From a virus: 23,634 nucleotides of DNA. Shown here one piece after another: positions 6,778 to 14,656 of the stretch. The position numbers and the translations under genes were made by a program. The stretch is taken from positions 1 to 23,634 of IMG/VR virus record IMGVR_UViG_3300047300_000479; one strand, written 5' to 3'. The notes under the pieces were generated by a model. That model worked only from the letters and a program-made list of their open reading frames with translations, had not been told where the DNA came from and did no database searches. Position 1 is the stretch's first letter, and the number at the start of each line of letters is the position of its first letter.

Positions 6778-8506
6778 GAGAGCCTTAGCAACAGCCTACG
6801 TAAACATTGTGCCTGGCACTCAAGCCGTTGAGCAGTATCTGAAGACTGGTCTGAGCGGTCAGGCTCAGGGTGCTGGTGAGAAGGCTGGTCAGTCTTTCGG
6901 TGGTGGCTTCAAGAGCAAGTTCTCGTCCCTCGCTCGGGGCATTATGGGGCCTCTTCTTGCCACTGCTTCTGTTGCTGGTGTAACGAACTTCTTGAGTGGA
7001 GCAGTTCAGGGTGCGTCTGACCTCAATGAACAGGCTGCAGCTGTGGGTCAGGTCTTCGGCAAGGGTGCTGGAGCGATTGACAAGTTCTCCAACGGTGCGT
7101 CTACGAGCCTCGGTCAGACTAAGACTCAGGTTCTGGAGGCTGCTAAGTCGTTCGGTATCTTCGGCAAGGCCGCTGGTCTTACGGGCACAGATAACGCCAA
7201 GTTCTCGACCTCGCTGGTTAGTCTGGCGACCGACCTTGCCTCGTTCAACAATACGTCTGTAGACGAAGCCCTCATGGCTTTGAGTTCGGGTCTGCGTGGA
7301 GAGGCTGAACCGCTTCGTCGGTATGGTGTGCTCCTCGACGATGCCTCGCTCAAGGCTCAAGCCATGTCGATGGGCATCTACAAGGGTAAAGGCCCTCTAG
7401 ACCAGCAAGCCAAGATTCTTGCAGCTAACGCTGTCATCTTCGCTCAGACTGCCACACAGCAGGGTGACTTCGCTCGCACCTCTGACGGCCTTGCTAACCA
7501 GCAACGCATCCTCACGGCTTCGTTCGCTGACGCTCAGGCGAGCCTGGGACAGGCGTTCCTGCCGACGATGACCACGGTCGTCTCGTTCCTGAACACGACA
7601 GTCATTCCGACTATCAAGCAGTTCTTTGAAGACTTCAAGGCTGGCAAGACTCCGCTCAACGACATCATTGCCGGCTTCCAGTCCTTCGGTGGCTGGGTCG
7701 TCCAGAATCAGGGCTGGCTCAAAACTCTCGGCATCATCCTGCTGACAGCGTGGGGTGCCATCAAGTTAGTGAACACTGGCTTCCTCATCGCCACGACCAT
7801 TCAGAAGGGTTATGCGGCAGCTGTAACCATCGTGAACGGCATCATGGCTCTCTGGAAGATTGCCACAGGTCAGGCAACGCTGGCACAACTTGGTCTGAAC
7901 GCTTCCATGCTTGCTAACCCTATCGGCATCGTTGTGGCCGCTGTTGCAGCTCTTGTCGCTGGTCTGGTGTGGTTCTTCACCCAGACGAAGACTGGTCAGA
8001 GAATCTGGTCAGGCTTCACAAAGTTCATGGGTGACAGTATGAAGGCTGTCGGCAAGTTCTTCGGTGACGTGTGGCACGGCATTCAGTCAGCGTTCACAGG
8101 GGTGTTCGACTTCATCGGACGAGCCTTCAGGGGTTACGTCAACACGTGGGTAAGCCTCATCAACTTCGTTATCGGTGGCTTGAACAGCCTCTCGATGGAT
8201 ATCCCTGACTGGGTGCCTCTCTTCGGTGGTCAGCATTGGGGTGTCAACATCCCCAAGATTCCGATGCTTGCTGAGGGTGGTCTGGTCAACCGACCTACTC
8301 AGGCGATTATCGGTGAGGCAGGCCCTGAGGTCGTCACGCCTCTCAAGGACTTCAAGCAGATGATGGGCATCGACGGTCAGGCTTCTGAGCGTCCTATCTA
8401 TGCGGACGGCATCGGTCTGCTTGGTTGGCTTCGTGAAGAGGCTAAGGGTCAGGCAACTCTCGTCTTCAACCGTGAACTTGACAGCATTACTAGAGGAGCA
8501 CGCTAA
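6770..8506 (+). CDS. Tape measure protein
   Basis: Start ATG 6770 is preferred over ATG 6767 because AAGGAG (6760-6765) is then 4 nt upstream rather than 1. The 578-aa product starts AERALATAYVNIVPGTQAVEQYL, has an Ala/Gly-rich helical first half with an ATDLASFNNTSVDEALMALSSGLRGE segment, then long hydrophobic stretches (about residues 322-365 and 385-408). The C-terminus carries MLAEGGLVNRPTQAIIGEAGPE, a hallmark of tape measure proteins. Length is small for an actinophage; at the usual 0.15 nm per residue it implies a tail near 85-90 nm. Trp-rich membrane segments may help DNA entry. Confidence 0.93.
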   Translation: MAERALATAYVNIVPGTQAVEQYLKTGLSGQAQGAGEKAGQSFGGGFKSKFSSLARGIMGPLLATASVAGVTNFLSGAVQGASDLNEQAAAVGQVFGKGAGAIDKFSNGASTSLGQTKTQVLEAAKSFGIFGKAAGLTGTDNAKFSTSLVSLATDLASFNNTSVDEALMALSSGLRGEAEPLRRYGVLLDDASLKAQAMSMGIYKGKGPLDQQAKILAANAVIFAQTATQQGDFARTSDGLANQQRILTASFADAQASLGQAFLPTMTTVVSFLNTTVIPTIKQFFEDFKAGKTPLNDIIAGFQSFGGWVVQNQGWLKTLGIILLTAWGAIKLVNTGFLIATTIQKGYAAAVTIVNGIMALWKIATGQATLAQLGLNASMLANPIGIVVAAVAALVAGLVWFFTQTKTGQRIWSGFTKFMGDSMKAVGKFFGDVWHGIQSAFTGVFDFIGRAFRGYVNTWVSLINFVIGGLNSLSMDIPDWVPLFGGQHWGVNIPKIPMLAEGGLVNRPTQAIIGEAGPEVVTPLKDFKQMMGIDGQASERPIYADGIGLLGWLREEAKGQATLVFNRELDSITRGAR

Positions 8507-10390
8507 ATGCCAGCACCAGCCCCAGCACTGAACTACCTCTCCTCGCCTGTTCCTTATGTTGAAGTCTACCTGCCTGACTTGCAGCTGAAGAACCTCTACA
8601 CCTCGAACAGCACACCTACCATCAGCACAGGAAACCTGACTAACTACGGCACGGGTGGAACTGGTGCGTTGACCTTCTCAGCGACTGATGGCCCTGCAGC
8701 CTACGGTTTCTCTGCTTCATCTGGTTATGCCCGTATGACTTGGACGGCTATGCCTACGGCTGGCTATGTCGGCTTCTACCGCAACCAGACTTCAGGCCCT
8801 GCACTCGGAACACCTGGTGCTTCTTACACGCACAGCGTCTGGGTTCGTCCATCCATCGACTACTTTGCAGACCGCATCTACATTGAGTGGTTCAACGGCA
8901 CGACCTCCATCGGTATCACCTCCTATGCGACTGCCAGCCTTGTGGCAAACACTTGGCAACGAGTGAGCGTCTCTGGCGTTATGCCGGCTGGTGCCGACCG
9001 TGGACGCATGATTGTTTATACGACTGCGACCAATGGTTGGACTGCAGCTTCCATCGGTGCAACGCTTGACTTCTCTTCATGGCTTGCCGAGCAGACGACT
9101 GACCTGCACGACTACTACACAGGTAACTCGGGTTATGCACGCACTAACCTAGCGGTGAACCCGTCCTTCGAGGTGGACACTTCTGGTTGGACTGCTGGTT
9201 CTGGTGTTACGGTGGCTCGTTCCACTGCTCAGGCTTACACGGGTTCTGCTTCGGCTCTGGTCACCTGTGCGGCTGCGGCCTTCCAAGGCATCGCACAGTC
9301 TGCTCGCATCCCTGTGACCGCTGGTCTGGACTACACGTTCTCTGCCTACGTTCGTGACGTGAACACCGCCGTCACCTGGCGTGTGGCTGTGGTCTGGTAT
9401 AACGCACTCACTGGTGGAACAACTGTCGGCTCTACCGCAACAGGTGCCCCGACAACCATCAGCAGCTCAGCGTGGACTCGTCTTTCTGCGAACTACAACG
9501 TGCCCACTGGTGCAACTCACGCACTCATGTATGTCACGCCGACTGTCGCCCCAACGGCTGGAACGCAAGCCTATGTCGATGGTGTGCTGTTCGAGCAGAA
9601 GGCTGGTCTGTCGGCCTACTACACGGGCACTGTCGGTTCGAACTCTGCTCCCGACACCATCACCATCTATCGTCTGGTGGACGGTGAGACCTCCACAGTT
9701 CGCAACGCTAAGGCTGTAGCGAGTTCTACAGCGTTCACTGTGAACGACTTCGAGGCACCGTTCGGCAAGCCTGTCATCTACTGGGCTGAAACCTCGGCAT
9801 CGGGAACTTCTCTCGGCATAGGAGAGAAGGCAACGACCACGCTCAACGTCAACCAAGTGTGGATTCACGACCCGCTTGACCTGTCCAATGCTATGGCTAT
9901 CTCTTTGAGTGGCGACAATGATGCGACACTCGGACAAGGGTCGTTCAACTCTATTACCGAGGGCTATGACTACACTAGAAGCACCGTCCTTGGTAAGTCT
10001 CGCCCCGTCCTTCAGTTCTACGGGCAGAAGGCTATCGAGGGGTTGCAGTTCAAGGTAGTCACTAAGGCCGCTGGCAGTGATGAACTTGCAGACCTTCTCA
10101 GCGTCGCTCCTGTGCTTATCCGTGTGCCTGGTGCTCTCAGCAACCTGCCTCGTCTCATGTATGGAGTGCTGGAAGCGTCTCAGTCTCCGCTTGATTGGCA
10201 CGTGAACTCGACGAACCCTCTCACCGAGTGGTCTGTCACCTATAACGAGACCGAGCCTCAAAGCCTCGACATCGTGTTCACGTTCTACTCCTATGCCTAC
10301 TGGCAAGCCAAGTTCTCAACCTACGACGGTGCGAACACCTCCTATGGAGCGAGCACCTACGTCAACGCAGTGAGGAACCCTCCAGCCTAA
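8507..10390 (+). CDS. Minor tail protein with two lectin-like modules
   Basis: A 627-aa minor tail protein. Two jelly-roll-like, Ser/Thr/Gly-rich modules, each of carbohydrate-binding (CBM4_9-like) character, occupy about residues 40-205 and 206-375. Each ends in a YYTG motif (near 202 and 370), and the second opens with NLAVNPSFEVDTSGW. The C-terminal 250 residues contain QVWIHDPLDLSNAM and GKSRPVLQFYGQKAIEGLQF, the conserved core of an actinophage minor tail protein that has Dit-like features. AGGAG near 8492 precedes ATG 8507, directly after the tape measure stop. It probably sits at the tail tip and contacts cell-wall sugars. The modules are assigned by sequence character. Confidence 0.8.
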   Translation: MPAPAPALNYLSSPVPYVEVYLPDLQLKNLYTSNSTPTISTGNLTNYGTGGTGALTFSATDGPAAYGFSASSGYARMTWTAMPTAGYVGFYRNQTSGPALGTPGASYTHSVWVRPSIDYFADRIYIEWFNGTTSIGITSYATASLVANTWQRVSVSGVMPAGADRGRMIVYTTATNGWTAASIGATLDFSSWLAEQTTDLHDYYTGNSGYARTNLAVNPSFEVDTSGWTAGSGVTVARSTAQAYTGSASALVTCAAAAFQGIAQSARIPVTAGLDYTFSAYVRDVNTAVTWRVAVVWYNALTGGTTVGSTATGAPTTISSSAWTRLSANYNVPTGATHALMYVTPTVAPTAGTQAYVDGVLFEQKAGLSAYYTGTVGSNSAPDTITIYRLVDGETSTVRNAKAVASSTAFTVNDFEAPFGKPVIYWAETSASGTSLGIGEKATTTLNVNQVWIHDPLDLSNAMAISLSGDNDATLGQGSFNSITEGYDYTRSTVLGKSRPVLQFYGQKAIEGLQFKVVTKAAGSDELADLLSVAPVLIRVPGALSNLPRLMYGVLEASQSPLDWHVNSTNPLTEWSVTYNETEPQSLDIVFTFYSYAYWQAKFSTYDGANTSYGASTYVNAVRNPPA

Positions 10391-11520
10391 TGCAGACCGT
10401 CAGCAGTAACTTCCTTGCAGCTGTGCAGGGTTCGACCAAGCCCGTGTTCTATGCGGACTTATGGAAGGACAATGCTCTGGTTGCCACGCTCCCTCTGGAG
10501 TCTGGTGAGGTGTCGTTCGACGCTGACTCAGATGTTCAGGGTGCGGTCAAGTTAGTTGTCGCTGACGCTAACGGAACCCTCACCCCGACCTCTATCGGTT
10601 CGCCTCTGACACCGTTCGGGTCGGTCGTGAACGTCCGTGCTGGTTTCAAGATTGGTTCCAGCGAAGAGGTTGTGTCGCTCGGCTGGTATGTCATCTGGGA
10701 CATGGAGATTGAAGAGGCATGGAAGTCCTACACCGACTCGTCGGGTGGCACAGTCCTCGTCCGTAACGGGTCACGCATCACCATAAATGGCCGTGACTTC
10801 ATGCAGAAGGTTGCCGACTACAAGTTCCTTGTCCCTACTGCTCCTGTGCAGAGCACCGCTTGGGCTGAGATTGCCTACCTGGTGTCGGACGTTGTGGGCA
10901 CTCAGGCTCCTTCGTTCATCGTGGACGACGTAGCGATTCCAAGCACGCTCACCTATGGGGAAGACCGTCTGGAGGCTGTGAAGGCTCTAGCGGCTGTTCT
11001 CGCAGCTGAACCCGTGATGACCCCAGCCGGCAAGTTGACCCTTCGCCAACTCAACCCTGCTCAGACTTCCAGCAACACGGCACCGACCTTCGGTTGGAAT
11101 GTGAACGTCACGAAGTATCGCAAGAACCTGTCCCGTGAGGGTGTCTACAACATCGTGGTGGCTCGGGGTAAGAACAGCCAGCAAGTCAATACGGTCGCTT
11201 ACTCGATTCAGACCGATGGCCCTACCTCGTTCTATTCGTCGTTCGGCCCTCGCCCTGTGTTCTACGACACCGACCTGTTGAACACGGTTGCGTCGCTTCA
11301 GGCGTATGCGGACGCACAGCTGCAGACGATTGGGCAACGCAACACCCAGAAGGTGCCGATTACTGCTCTACCTAACCCAGCGATTGAGTTGGGTGACTAC
11401 GTGACCCTGACCGTCCAAGGCACTCCGAGCCCGTTGACGTGTCGAGTGGTCGGCTTCACCTATAAGAGCCGAGGCGAGATGGACGTTGACCTGTCCATGC
11501 CTCAGAACTGGATTGCATAA
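10390..11520 (+). CDS. Minor tail protein (DUF5047-like)
   Basis: The 376-aa protein starts MQTVSSNFLAAVQGSTKPVFYADLW and continues VATLPLESGEVSFDADSDVQGAVKL, the pattern of the DUF5047-type N-terminus found in actinophage tail tips. A second half with YNIVVARGKNSQQVNTVAYSIQ and a late IELGDYVTLTVQGTPSPLTCRVVGFTY resembles baseplate-hub (gp27/Tal-like) folds. It begins with a TAATG overlap with the previous gene and ends in another, so four minor tail genes form one coupled string. Likely a tail-tip hub subunit; no lytic domain is visible. Confidence 0.75.
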   Translation: MQTVSSNFLAAVQGSTKPVFYADLWKDNALVATLPLESGEVSFDADSDVQGAVKLVVADANGTLTPTSIGSPLTPFGSVVNVRAGFKIGSSEEVVSLGWYVIWDMEIEEAWKSYTDSSGGTVLVRNGSRITINGRDFMQKVADYKFLVPTAPVQSTAWAEIAYLVSDVVGTQAPSFIVDDVAIPSTLTYGEDRLEAVKALAAVLAAEPVMTPAGKLTLRQLNPAQTSSNTAPTFGWNVNVTKYRKNLSREGVYNIVVARGKNSQQVNTVAYSIQTDGPTSFYSSFGPRPVFYDTDLLNTVASLQAYADAQLQTIGQRNTQKVPITALPNPAIELGDYVTLTVQGTPSPLTCRVVGFTYKSRGEMDVDLSMPQNWIA

Positions 11521-12248
11521 TGGCTAGAACTGCTCTTGCTAAGACAGTCAAGAAGGAAGGCCCTAAGGTCAAGACTGGCACGCTGGTCTCGTATTCGGGC
11601 TATCTGGCTACTGTCTCCATTGAGGGTCAGCAGATGACTCTTCCCATGATGGACTCGGTGTCAACGACTATTCCTGTCGGTTCAACGGTGGTCTGTCAGG
11701 TGTATGGCAACTCTGGCTTCGTCATCGGTTCGGTGAACACGGTTTCGCGCACAACGTCAGCTGCGTGGACTGGTGGCTTCAGCAACCCTCCTGTGCCGAG
11801 GCCTTCGAGCAAGGGTTACGGCTATTCAAACTTCAGCCCGACTCAGACGGGTGCTTATGACGACTCGGCTGGTTCGTTCTCAGCTGCTGGTTCGACGTTT
11901 ACTCAGAGCACGACCACTGGTGGTGCTTGGTTCTACGGTTCTGGTGCGTTCACGTCGCTGTCCACTCGCACGGTGCAGTCGATAGAGGTCTATCTTCCTC
12001 CGTTGACTTCGGGTGCTTACCCTCTGAACTTGGCTTATCACCTTTATGGCACTCGCCCAGCGTTGGGTGGCATGAACTCTCCAACGGCTCGTTCGGCCTC
12101 AGGCTGGGTTACCTTGCCGACGGCTTGGAACTCGGTTCTGCAAGCCAACCTCTCAAACTTCGGTGTCGGTGTGACCACTGGCTCGAACACCGCTGTAATC
12201 AGCAACGCACTACCTTATGGAACATTACGCATTGGATGGAGTAACTAA
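11520..12248 (+). CDS. Minor tail protein, possible OB-fold tail spike
   Basis: The 242-aa protein begins with a basic leader (MARTALAKTVKKEGPK) followed by KVKTGTLVSYSGYLATVSIEGQQMTLPMMDSVSTTIPVGSTVVCQVYGNSGFVIGSV, which looks like a small beta-barrel of OB type as in central spike proteins. The rest (about 90-242) is Ser/Thr/Gly/Tyr-rich beta sequence without recognisable motif, possibly a receptor-binding head. TAATG overlaps at both ends. Function is inferred from the tail-tip context. Confidence 0.6.
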   Translation: MARTALAKTVKKEGPKVKTGTLVSYSGYLATVSIEGQQMTLPMMDSVSTTIPVGSTVVCQVYGNSGFVIGSVNTVSRTTSAAWTGGFSNPPVPRPSSKGYGYSNFSPTQTGAYDDSAGSFSAAGSTFTQSTTTGGAWFYGSGAFTSLSTRTVQSIEVYLPPLTSGAYPLNLAYHLYGTRPALGGMNSPTARSASGWVTLPTAWNSVLQANLSNFGVGVTTGSNTAVISNALPYGTLRIGWSN

Positions 12249-12925
12249 TGGCAACCGTTGGCTCGAAGAACCAGCCTATCGTTCAGACTACTGACTCGTT
12301 CAACCCTGTGAACGACATAAACACTCTGAGCAACTGGGTGGCTAACAACTACGCTTCAACGAAGATTCTGACTGGTTCGACTCTGCACACTGCGGTGACT
12401 GGTGCTGACCTGTTCGCTGGTCTGCTCACCTATGAGACGAGCACGGGACAGTATTGGCGTTGGGACGGCTCGGCATGGTATCTGGAGGGCATCGGCTCGA
12501 ACCCTCGCATCGAGTTGACTAACACCGCTGGTTCTGGTGGCTTCTTCTTGACCACGACCAACACCGTGCTGAACTCGTGGACGACCACTGCCAGCCGTGG
12601 CGGTATGAGCGTCTCTGGTGGTGTGGTCACCGTGCCTTATACGGGTCGCTACAACATCTTCTTGACGTTCGGCTTCTCGTCGCAAGCCACTGCAGCCGGC
12701 ACACGCATAATCCGTGTGGCTACCAGTGCAGGGCCTACCTACTGGAACTCGACTGCCCCAGTGAACAGCAACGGTTCCTACATGATGCTTGCCGTGACTG
12801 GTGTGGCTTTGACCGCATCGACCACGCTCACTCCGCAGGGCTTCCAGTCATCTGGTGCGACGCTTGACTGGGTTTCTTCGGCTACTGCCCCGTCCAAGTT
12901 CATCATCGAATACGTGGGTGCGTAA
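12248..12925 (+). CDS. Minor tail protein, probable receptor-binding protein
   Basis: In the 225-aa product, residues 1-75 hold ETSTGQYWRWDGSAWYLEG, a small motif often seen in phage tail fibre proteins. The C-terminal half has GVVTVPYTGRYNIFLTFGFSSQ followed by GTRIIRVATSAG and a final KFIIEYVGA. This series of strands is typical of C1q/TNF-like jelly-roll trimerising heads. It is the last of the tail string before the lysis genes, the normal place for a host-binding protein, and starts with a TAATG overlap. No enzymatic motif seen. Confidence 0.7.
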   Translation: MATVGSKNQPIVQTTDSFNPVNDINTLSNWVANNYASTKILTGSTLHTAVTGADLFAGLLTYETSTGQYWRWDGSAWYLEGIGSNPRIELTNTAGSGGFFLTTTNTVLNSWTTTASRGGMSVSGGVVTVPYTGRYNIFLTFGFSSQATAAGTRIIRVATSAGPTYWNSTAPVNSNGSYMMLAVTGVALTASTTLTPQGFQSSGATLDWVSSATAPSKFIIEYVGA

Positions 12926-13158
12926 TGGCTGAGGAAGAGACCTCCGCTCGGGTCACCATGCTCATGCTCTACAAGGAGCTGCGTGAGACGAAGGAGATGC
13001 TCATCGAGATGCGTTCAGACCTGCACGCTCAGAAGGCGAAGGCAGAAGACCACGAGGCACGCATAAGACAGTTGGAGCAGTTCAAGTGGCTTCTCATGGG
13101 TGTGTCGGTTGCGTCGGGCGGTATCGGTGCAGCTTTGGCAAAGTTCTTTGGCTCATAA
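12925..13158 (+). CDS. XhlA-like membrane protein (lysis accessory)
   Basis: The 77-aa protein has a charged amphipathic coiled coil (LYKELRETKEMLIEMRSDLHAQKAKAEDHEARIRQLEQFK, residues 15-54) followed by one hydrophobic helix (WLLMGVSVASGGIGAALAKFF, 55-75). This matches the XhlA/hemolysin family of holin partners. It starts with a TAATG overlap with the receptor-binding gene and precedes the endolysin genes, so a role in timed membrane disruption is likely. A second membrane protein (13939) has holin shape too, so this could be the antiholin or anchor. Confidence 0.65.
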   Translation: MAEEETSARVTMLMLYKELRETKEMLIEMRSDLHAQKAKAEDHEARIRQLEQFKWLLMGVSVASGGIGAALAKFFGS

Positions 13159-13174
13159 CAAGTAAGGAATAACA

Positions 13175-13405
13175 ATGGCAAAAGTCAAACAGTTCAACCC
13201 TGAGGCCATAGACGGCGACGCTGACGGACTGGTGCAGGATGGCACCGAGTTTGAGCGTCCCGTGGCTCCTGAAGGATTCATGTTCGCTCAAGAGGGCGAC
13301 AACTATGCAGTGATTGCTGACCGTCTCGGCGTGGACGCTGTAGCACTGTGGAAACTCAACTACGAGAACCCTATCTATCCAGGCACTCTGCTAAGGAAGA
13401 AGTAA
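13175..13405 (+). CDS. LysM-domain protein with Asp-rich loop
   Basis: At 76 aa the protein has two parts. Residues 1-30 hold EAIDGDADGLVQDGTEFERP; the spaced acids (D-G-D-A-D-G) resemble an EF-hand-type calcium loop, a motif that recurs in actinophage cell-wall proteins. Residues 36-76 read FAQEGDNYAVIADRLGVDAVALWKLNYENPIYPGTLLRKK, a LysM peptidoglycan-binding domain. There is no catalytic part. Its TAA overlaps the ATG of the CHAP gene, so the two are probably translated together and could act as a split endolysin, though a virion or regulatory role is possible. AAGGAAT lies upstream of ATG 13175. Confidence 0.7.
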   Translation: MAKVKQFNPEAIDGDADGLVQDGTEFERPVAPEGFMFAQEGDNYAVIADRLGVDAVALWKLNYENPIYPGTLLRKK

Positions 13406-13932
13406 TGACAACCCCCGACAAGGTGCTTGCTGTCGCCACCCACTTCGGTGACCAGCACTACAAGGAGGGGAAGAACAACGACACCATCTTTGGTCAGTGG
13501 TATGGAATGAACCATGTCCCGTGGTGTGCCATGTTCGTCTCCTACTGTTTCGCTCAGGCTCACGCCGTCAGTCTTGTCGCAGCTACTACTCCTAAGGGCT
13601 TTGCCTCCTGCTCTGCCGGCTTGTCGTGGTTCAAGCACAAGAAGCAGGCAGTGAACGTCCGCTTCGCCAAGGCTGGCGACGTGGTGTTCTTCAACTTCGC
13701 TGGTGGCACCAGCCCGACCCATGTCGGCCTTGTCATCGACAACGACAAGAAGGCAAAGGTGCTGCACACGATTGAAGGCAACACCGTCAACCCGAACGGC
13801 TCTGGCGACCAAGTGAACGGTGATGGCGTGTATTACAAGACTCGTCCTTACCGTTACGTGGTCGGTGTAGGCCGCCCCAAGTGGGAGCCGTCCGCTCCTG
13901 CTGTCTCTTCAAAGCCTCTGAAGGCTAGTTAG
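13405..13932 (+). CDS. Endolysin, CHAP domain
   Basis: ATG 13405 gives a 175-aa protein (the frame runs upstream to 13348 only as overlap). It has the CHAP cysteine-peptidase pattern: W40-C41-A-M-F-V-S-Y-C, H106 in PTHVGLVIDN, and E124-G-N126. CHAP enzymes cut peptidoglycan as amidases or endopeptidases. Residues 1-150 form the catalytic domain. The last 25 (KWEPSAPAVSSKPLKAS) are a flexible tail without a binding module; the neighbouring LysM gene may supply that function. A TAATG overlap couples the two. No signal peptide, so holin-dependent export is expected. Confidence 0.9.
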   Translation: MTTPDKVLAVATHFGDQHYKEGKNNDTIFGQWYGMNHVPWCAMFVSYCFAQAHAVSLVAATTPKGFASCSAGLSWFKHKKQAVNVRFAKAGDVVFFNFAGGTSPTHVGLVIDNDKKAKVLHTIEGNTVNPNGSGDQVNGDGVYYKTRPYRYVVGVGRPKWEPSAPAVSSKPLKAS

Positions 13933-13938
13933 GAAACG

Positions 13939-14139
13939 ATGAAGAAGTTGCTCTCGCAAGCGTTCTGGGACTATGCCCTTGAGCGTGCCATCAAGACTGC
14001 AGCTCAGGCTGCACTGGCGGTTCTGGGTAGTGCCTCGCTCGGTGTCATCGACACTGACTGGGCTGGTGTCGGCTCAGCGGCCCTCATGGGTGCCGTAGCG
14101 TCCCTGCTCACCTCGCTGTCCACCTTCTCGGAGGAGTAG
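13939..14139 (+). CDS. Holin (r1t-like)
   Basis: The 66-aa protein begins MKKLLSQAFWDYALERAIKTAAQAALAVLGSASLGVIDTDW, then VGSAALMGAVASLLTSLSTFSEE. Two hydrophobic helices flank a short DTDW turn, the exact arrangement of the r1t-type holin family found in actinophages. Such holins make membrane lesions that release the endolysin. It sits 6 nt after the endolysin stop and before a strong terminator, ending the lysis module. The charged ends (KK.., SEE) also fit. No signal sequence. Confidence 0.85.
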   Translation: MKKLLSQAFWDYALERAIKTAAQAALAVLGSASLGVIDTDWAGVGSAALMGAVASLLTSLSTFSEE

Positions 14140-14155
14140 ACCCTCTACACACGAA

Positions 14156-14198
14156 AAGACCCCTCTAGCAAGTCATCTCGGCTCGCTAGGGGGGTCTT
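14156..14198. terminator. Bidirectional terminator between late operon and int cassette
   Basis: AAGACCCCTCTAGC (14156-14169) pairs with GCTAGGGGGGTCTT (14185-14198), a 14-bp stem with one wobble. Read leftward the stem is followed by TTTTCGTG, a short U-run, so termination is clear for the leftward genes. It also lies just beyond the holin and so serves the late operon rightward. It separates convergent genes. Confidence 0.85.
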
Positions 14199-14216
14199 CT
14201 CGCATCTGGAGGGCTG

Positions 14217-14396
14217 TCAGTCCATGACCACGCTCACACGGCTGTAGGCCTCGACGGTGACCTTCTCCTTGTTGCCTCCAGCGAGCCTGATTGCCGTCTG
14301 CCAGACCTTCGGGTGAGCGATGTTGCGAACCTCCACCTCGCTCGCCTTGTGTCGTGTTGCTTTGGTCGGGTCGGATGCCTTCAAGCGTCGTCCCAT
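14217..14396 (-). CDS. 59-aa conserved phage protein
   Basis: Reading leftward from ATG at 14396 to TGA at 14217-14219 gives MGRRLKASDPTKATRHKASE, then VEVRNIAHPKVWQTAIRLAGGNKEKVTVEAYSRVSVVMD. The core HPKVWQTAIRLAGG with a final SVV.D stretch resembles a small family I recognise from actinophages (often HP-x-VW...LA-GGD...V), whose function is not known to me. It lies 5 nt after the stop of the 84-aa Cys/His gene, in one leftward unit with integrase. At this size a recombination directionality or accessory role is possible but unproven. Confidence 0.75.
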   Translation of the reverse strand: MGRRLKASDPTKATRHKASEVEVRNIAHPKVWQTAIRLAGGNKEKVTVEAYSRVSVVMD

Positions 14397-14401
14397 TGGA
14401 C

Positions 14402-14656
14402 TCAGCCCTTCTTCTTGAGGTGTCTTGTCTTCGGAGTCGTCCGCAGCTGAGTGACTTCCATCCGCACTCGTGGCTTGCTGGGGAGGTCAACCTGCTCTGC
14501 GTGCTCCATGACCGAGAGGAGCGGTTCGGCGTGCTCGTCGCACAGGTCTATGCTCCACGCCTTCTGCTCGCCCTCACGCCACAGTCTGTAGGTGGTCGCT
14601 GGCTGACGGCAAGTTCCCTCGCCGTGGTCACACAGCAGGACGGTCTCTTTAGCCAT
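14402..14656 (-). CDS. 84-aa Cys/His protein, possible zinc finger
   Basis: Start ATG at 14654-14656 overlaps the end of the integrase gene (tATGgcTAA). The product begins MAKETVLLCDHGEG, and C9, C16, C39 and H42 in LLCDHGEGTC...DLCDEHAEP form a plausible zinc-binding set. The C-terminus is basic (RTTPKTRHLKKKG). I do not recognise a function. Position directly after int and before the 59-aa gene suggests an integration or excision accessory, DNA-binding role, or simple hitch-hiking. The frame continues upstream only as a shadow of integrase. Confidence 0.7.
   Translation of the reverse strand: MAKETVLLCDHGEGTCRQPATTYRLWREGEQKAWSIDLCDEHAEPLLSVMEHAEQVDLPSKPRVRMEVTQLRTTPKTRHLKKKG

Noticed and set aside
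9467-10306. Leftward 279-aa open frame opposite the lectin-type minor tail protein
   Set aside because: Antisense shadow of a well-supported gene with conserved core; no start signal or recognisable motif.
14173-14490. Leftward 105-aa ORF
   Set aside because: Arg/Gly/Ser-rich shadow across the 59-aa and 84-aa genes and the terminator stem; composition does not look like protein.
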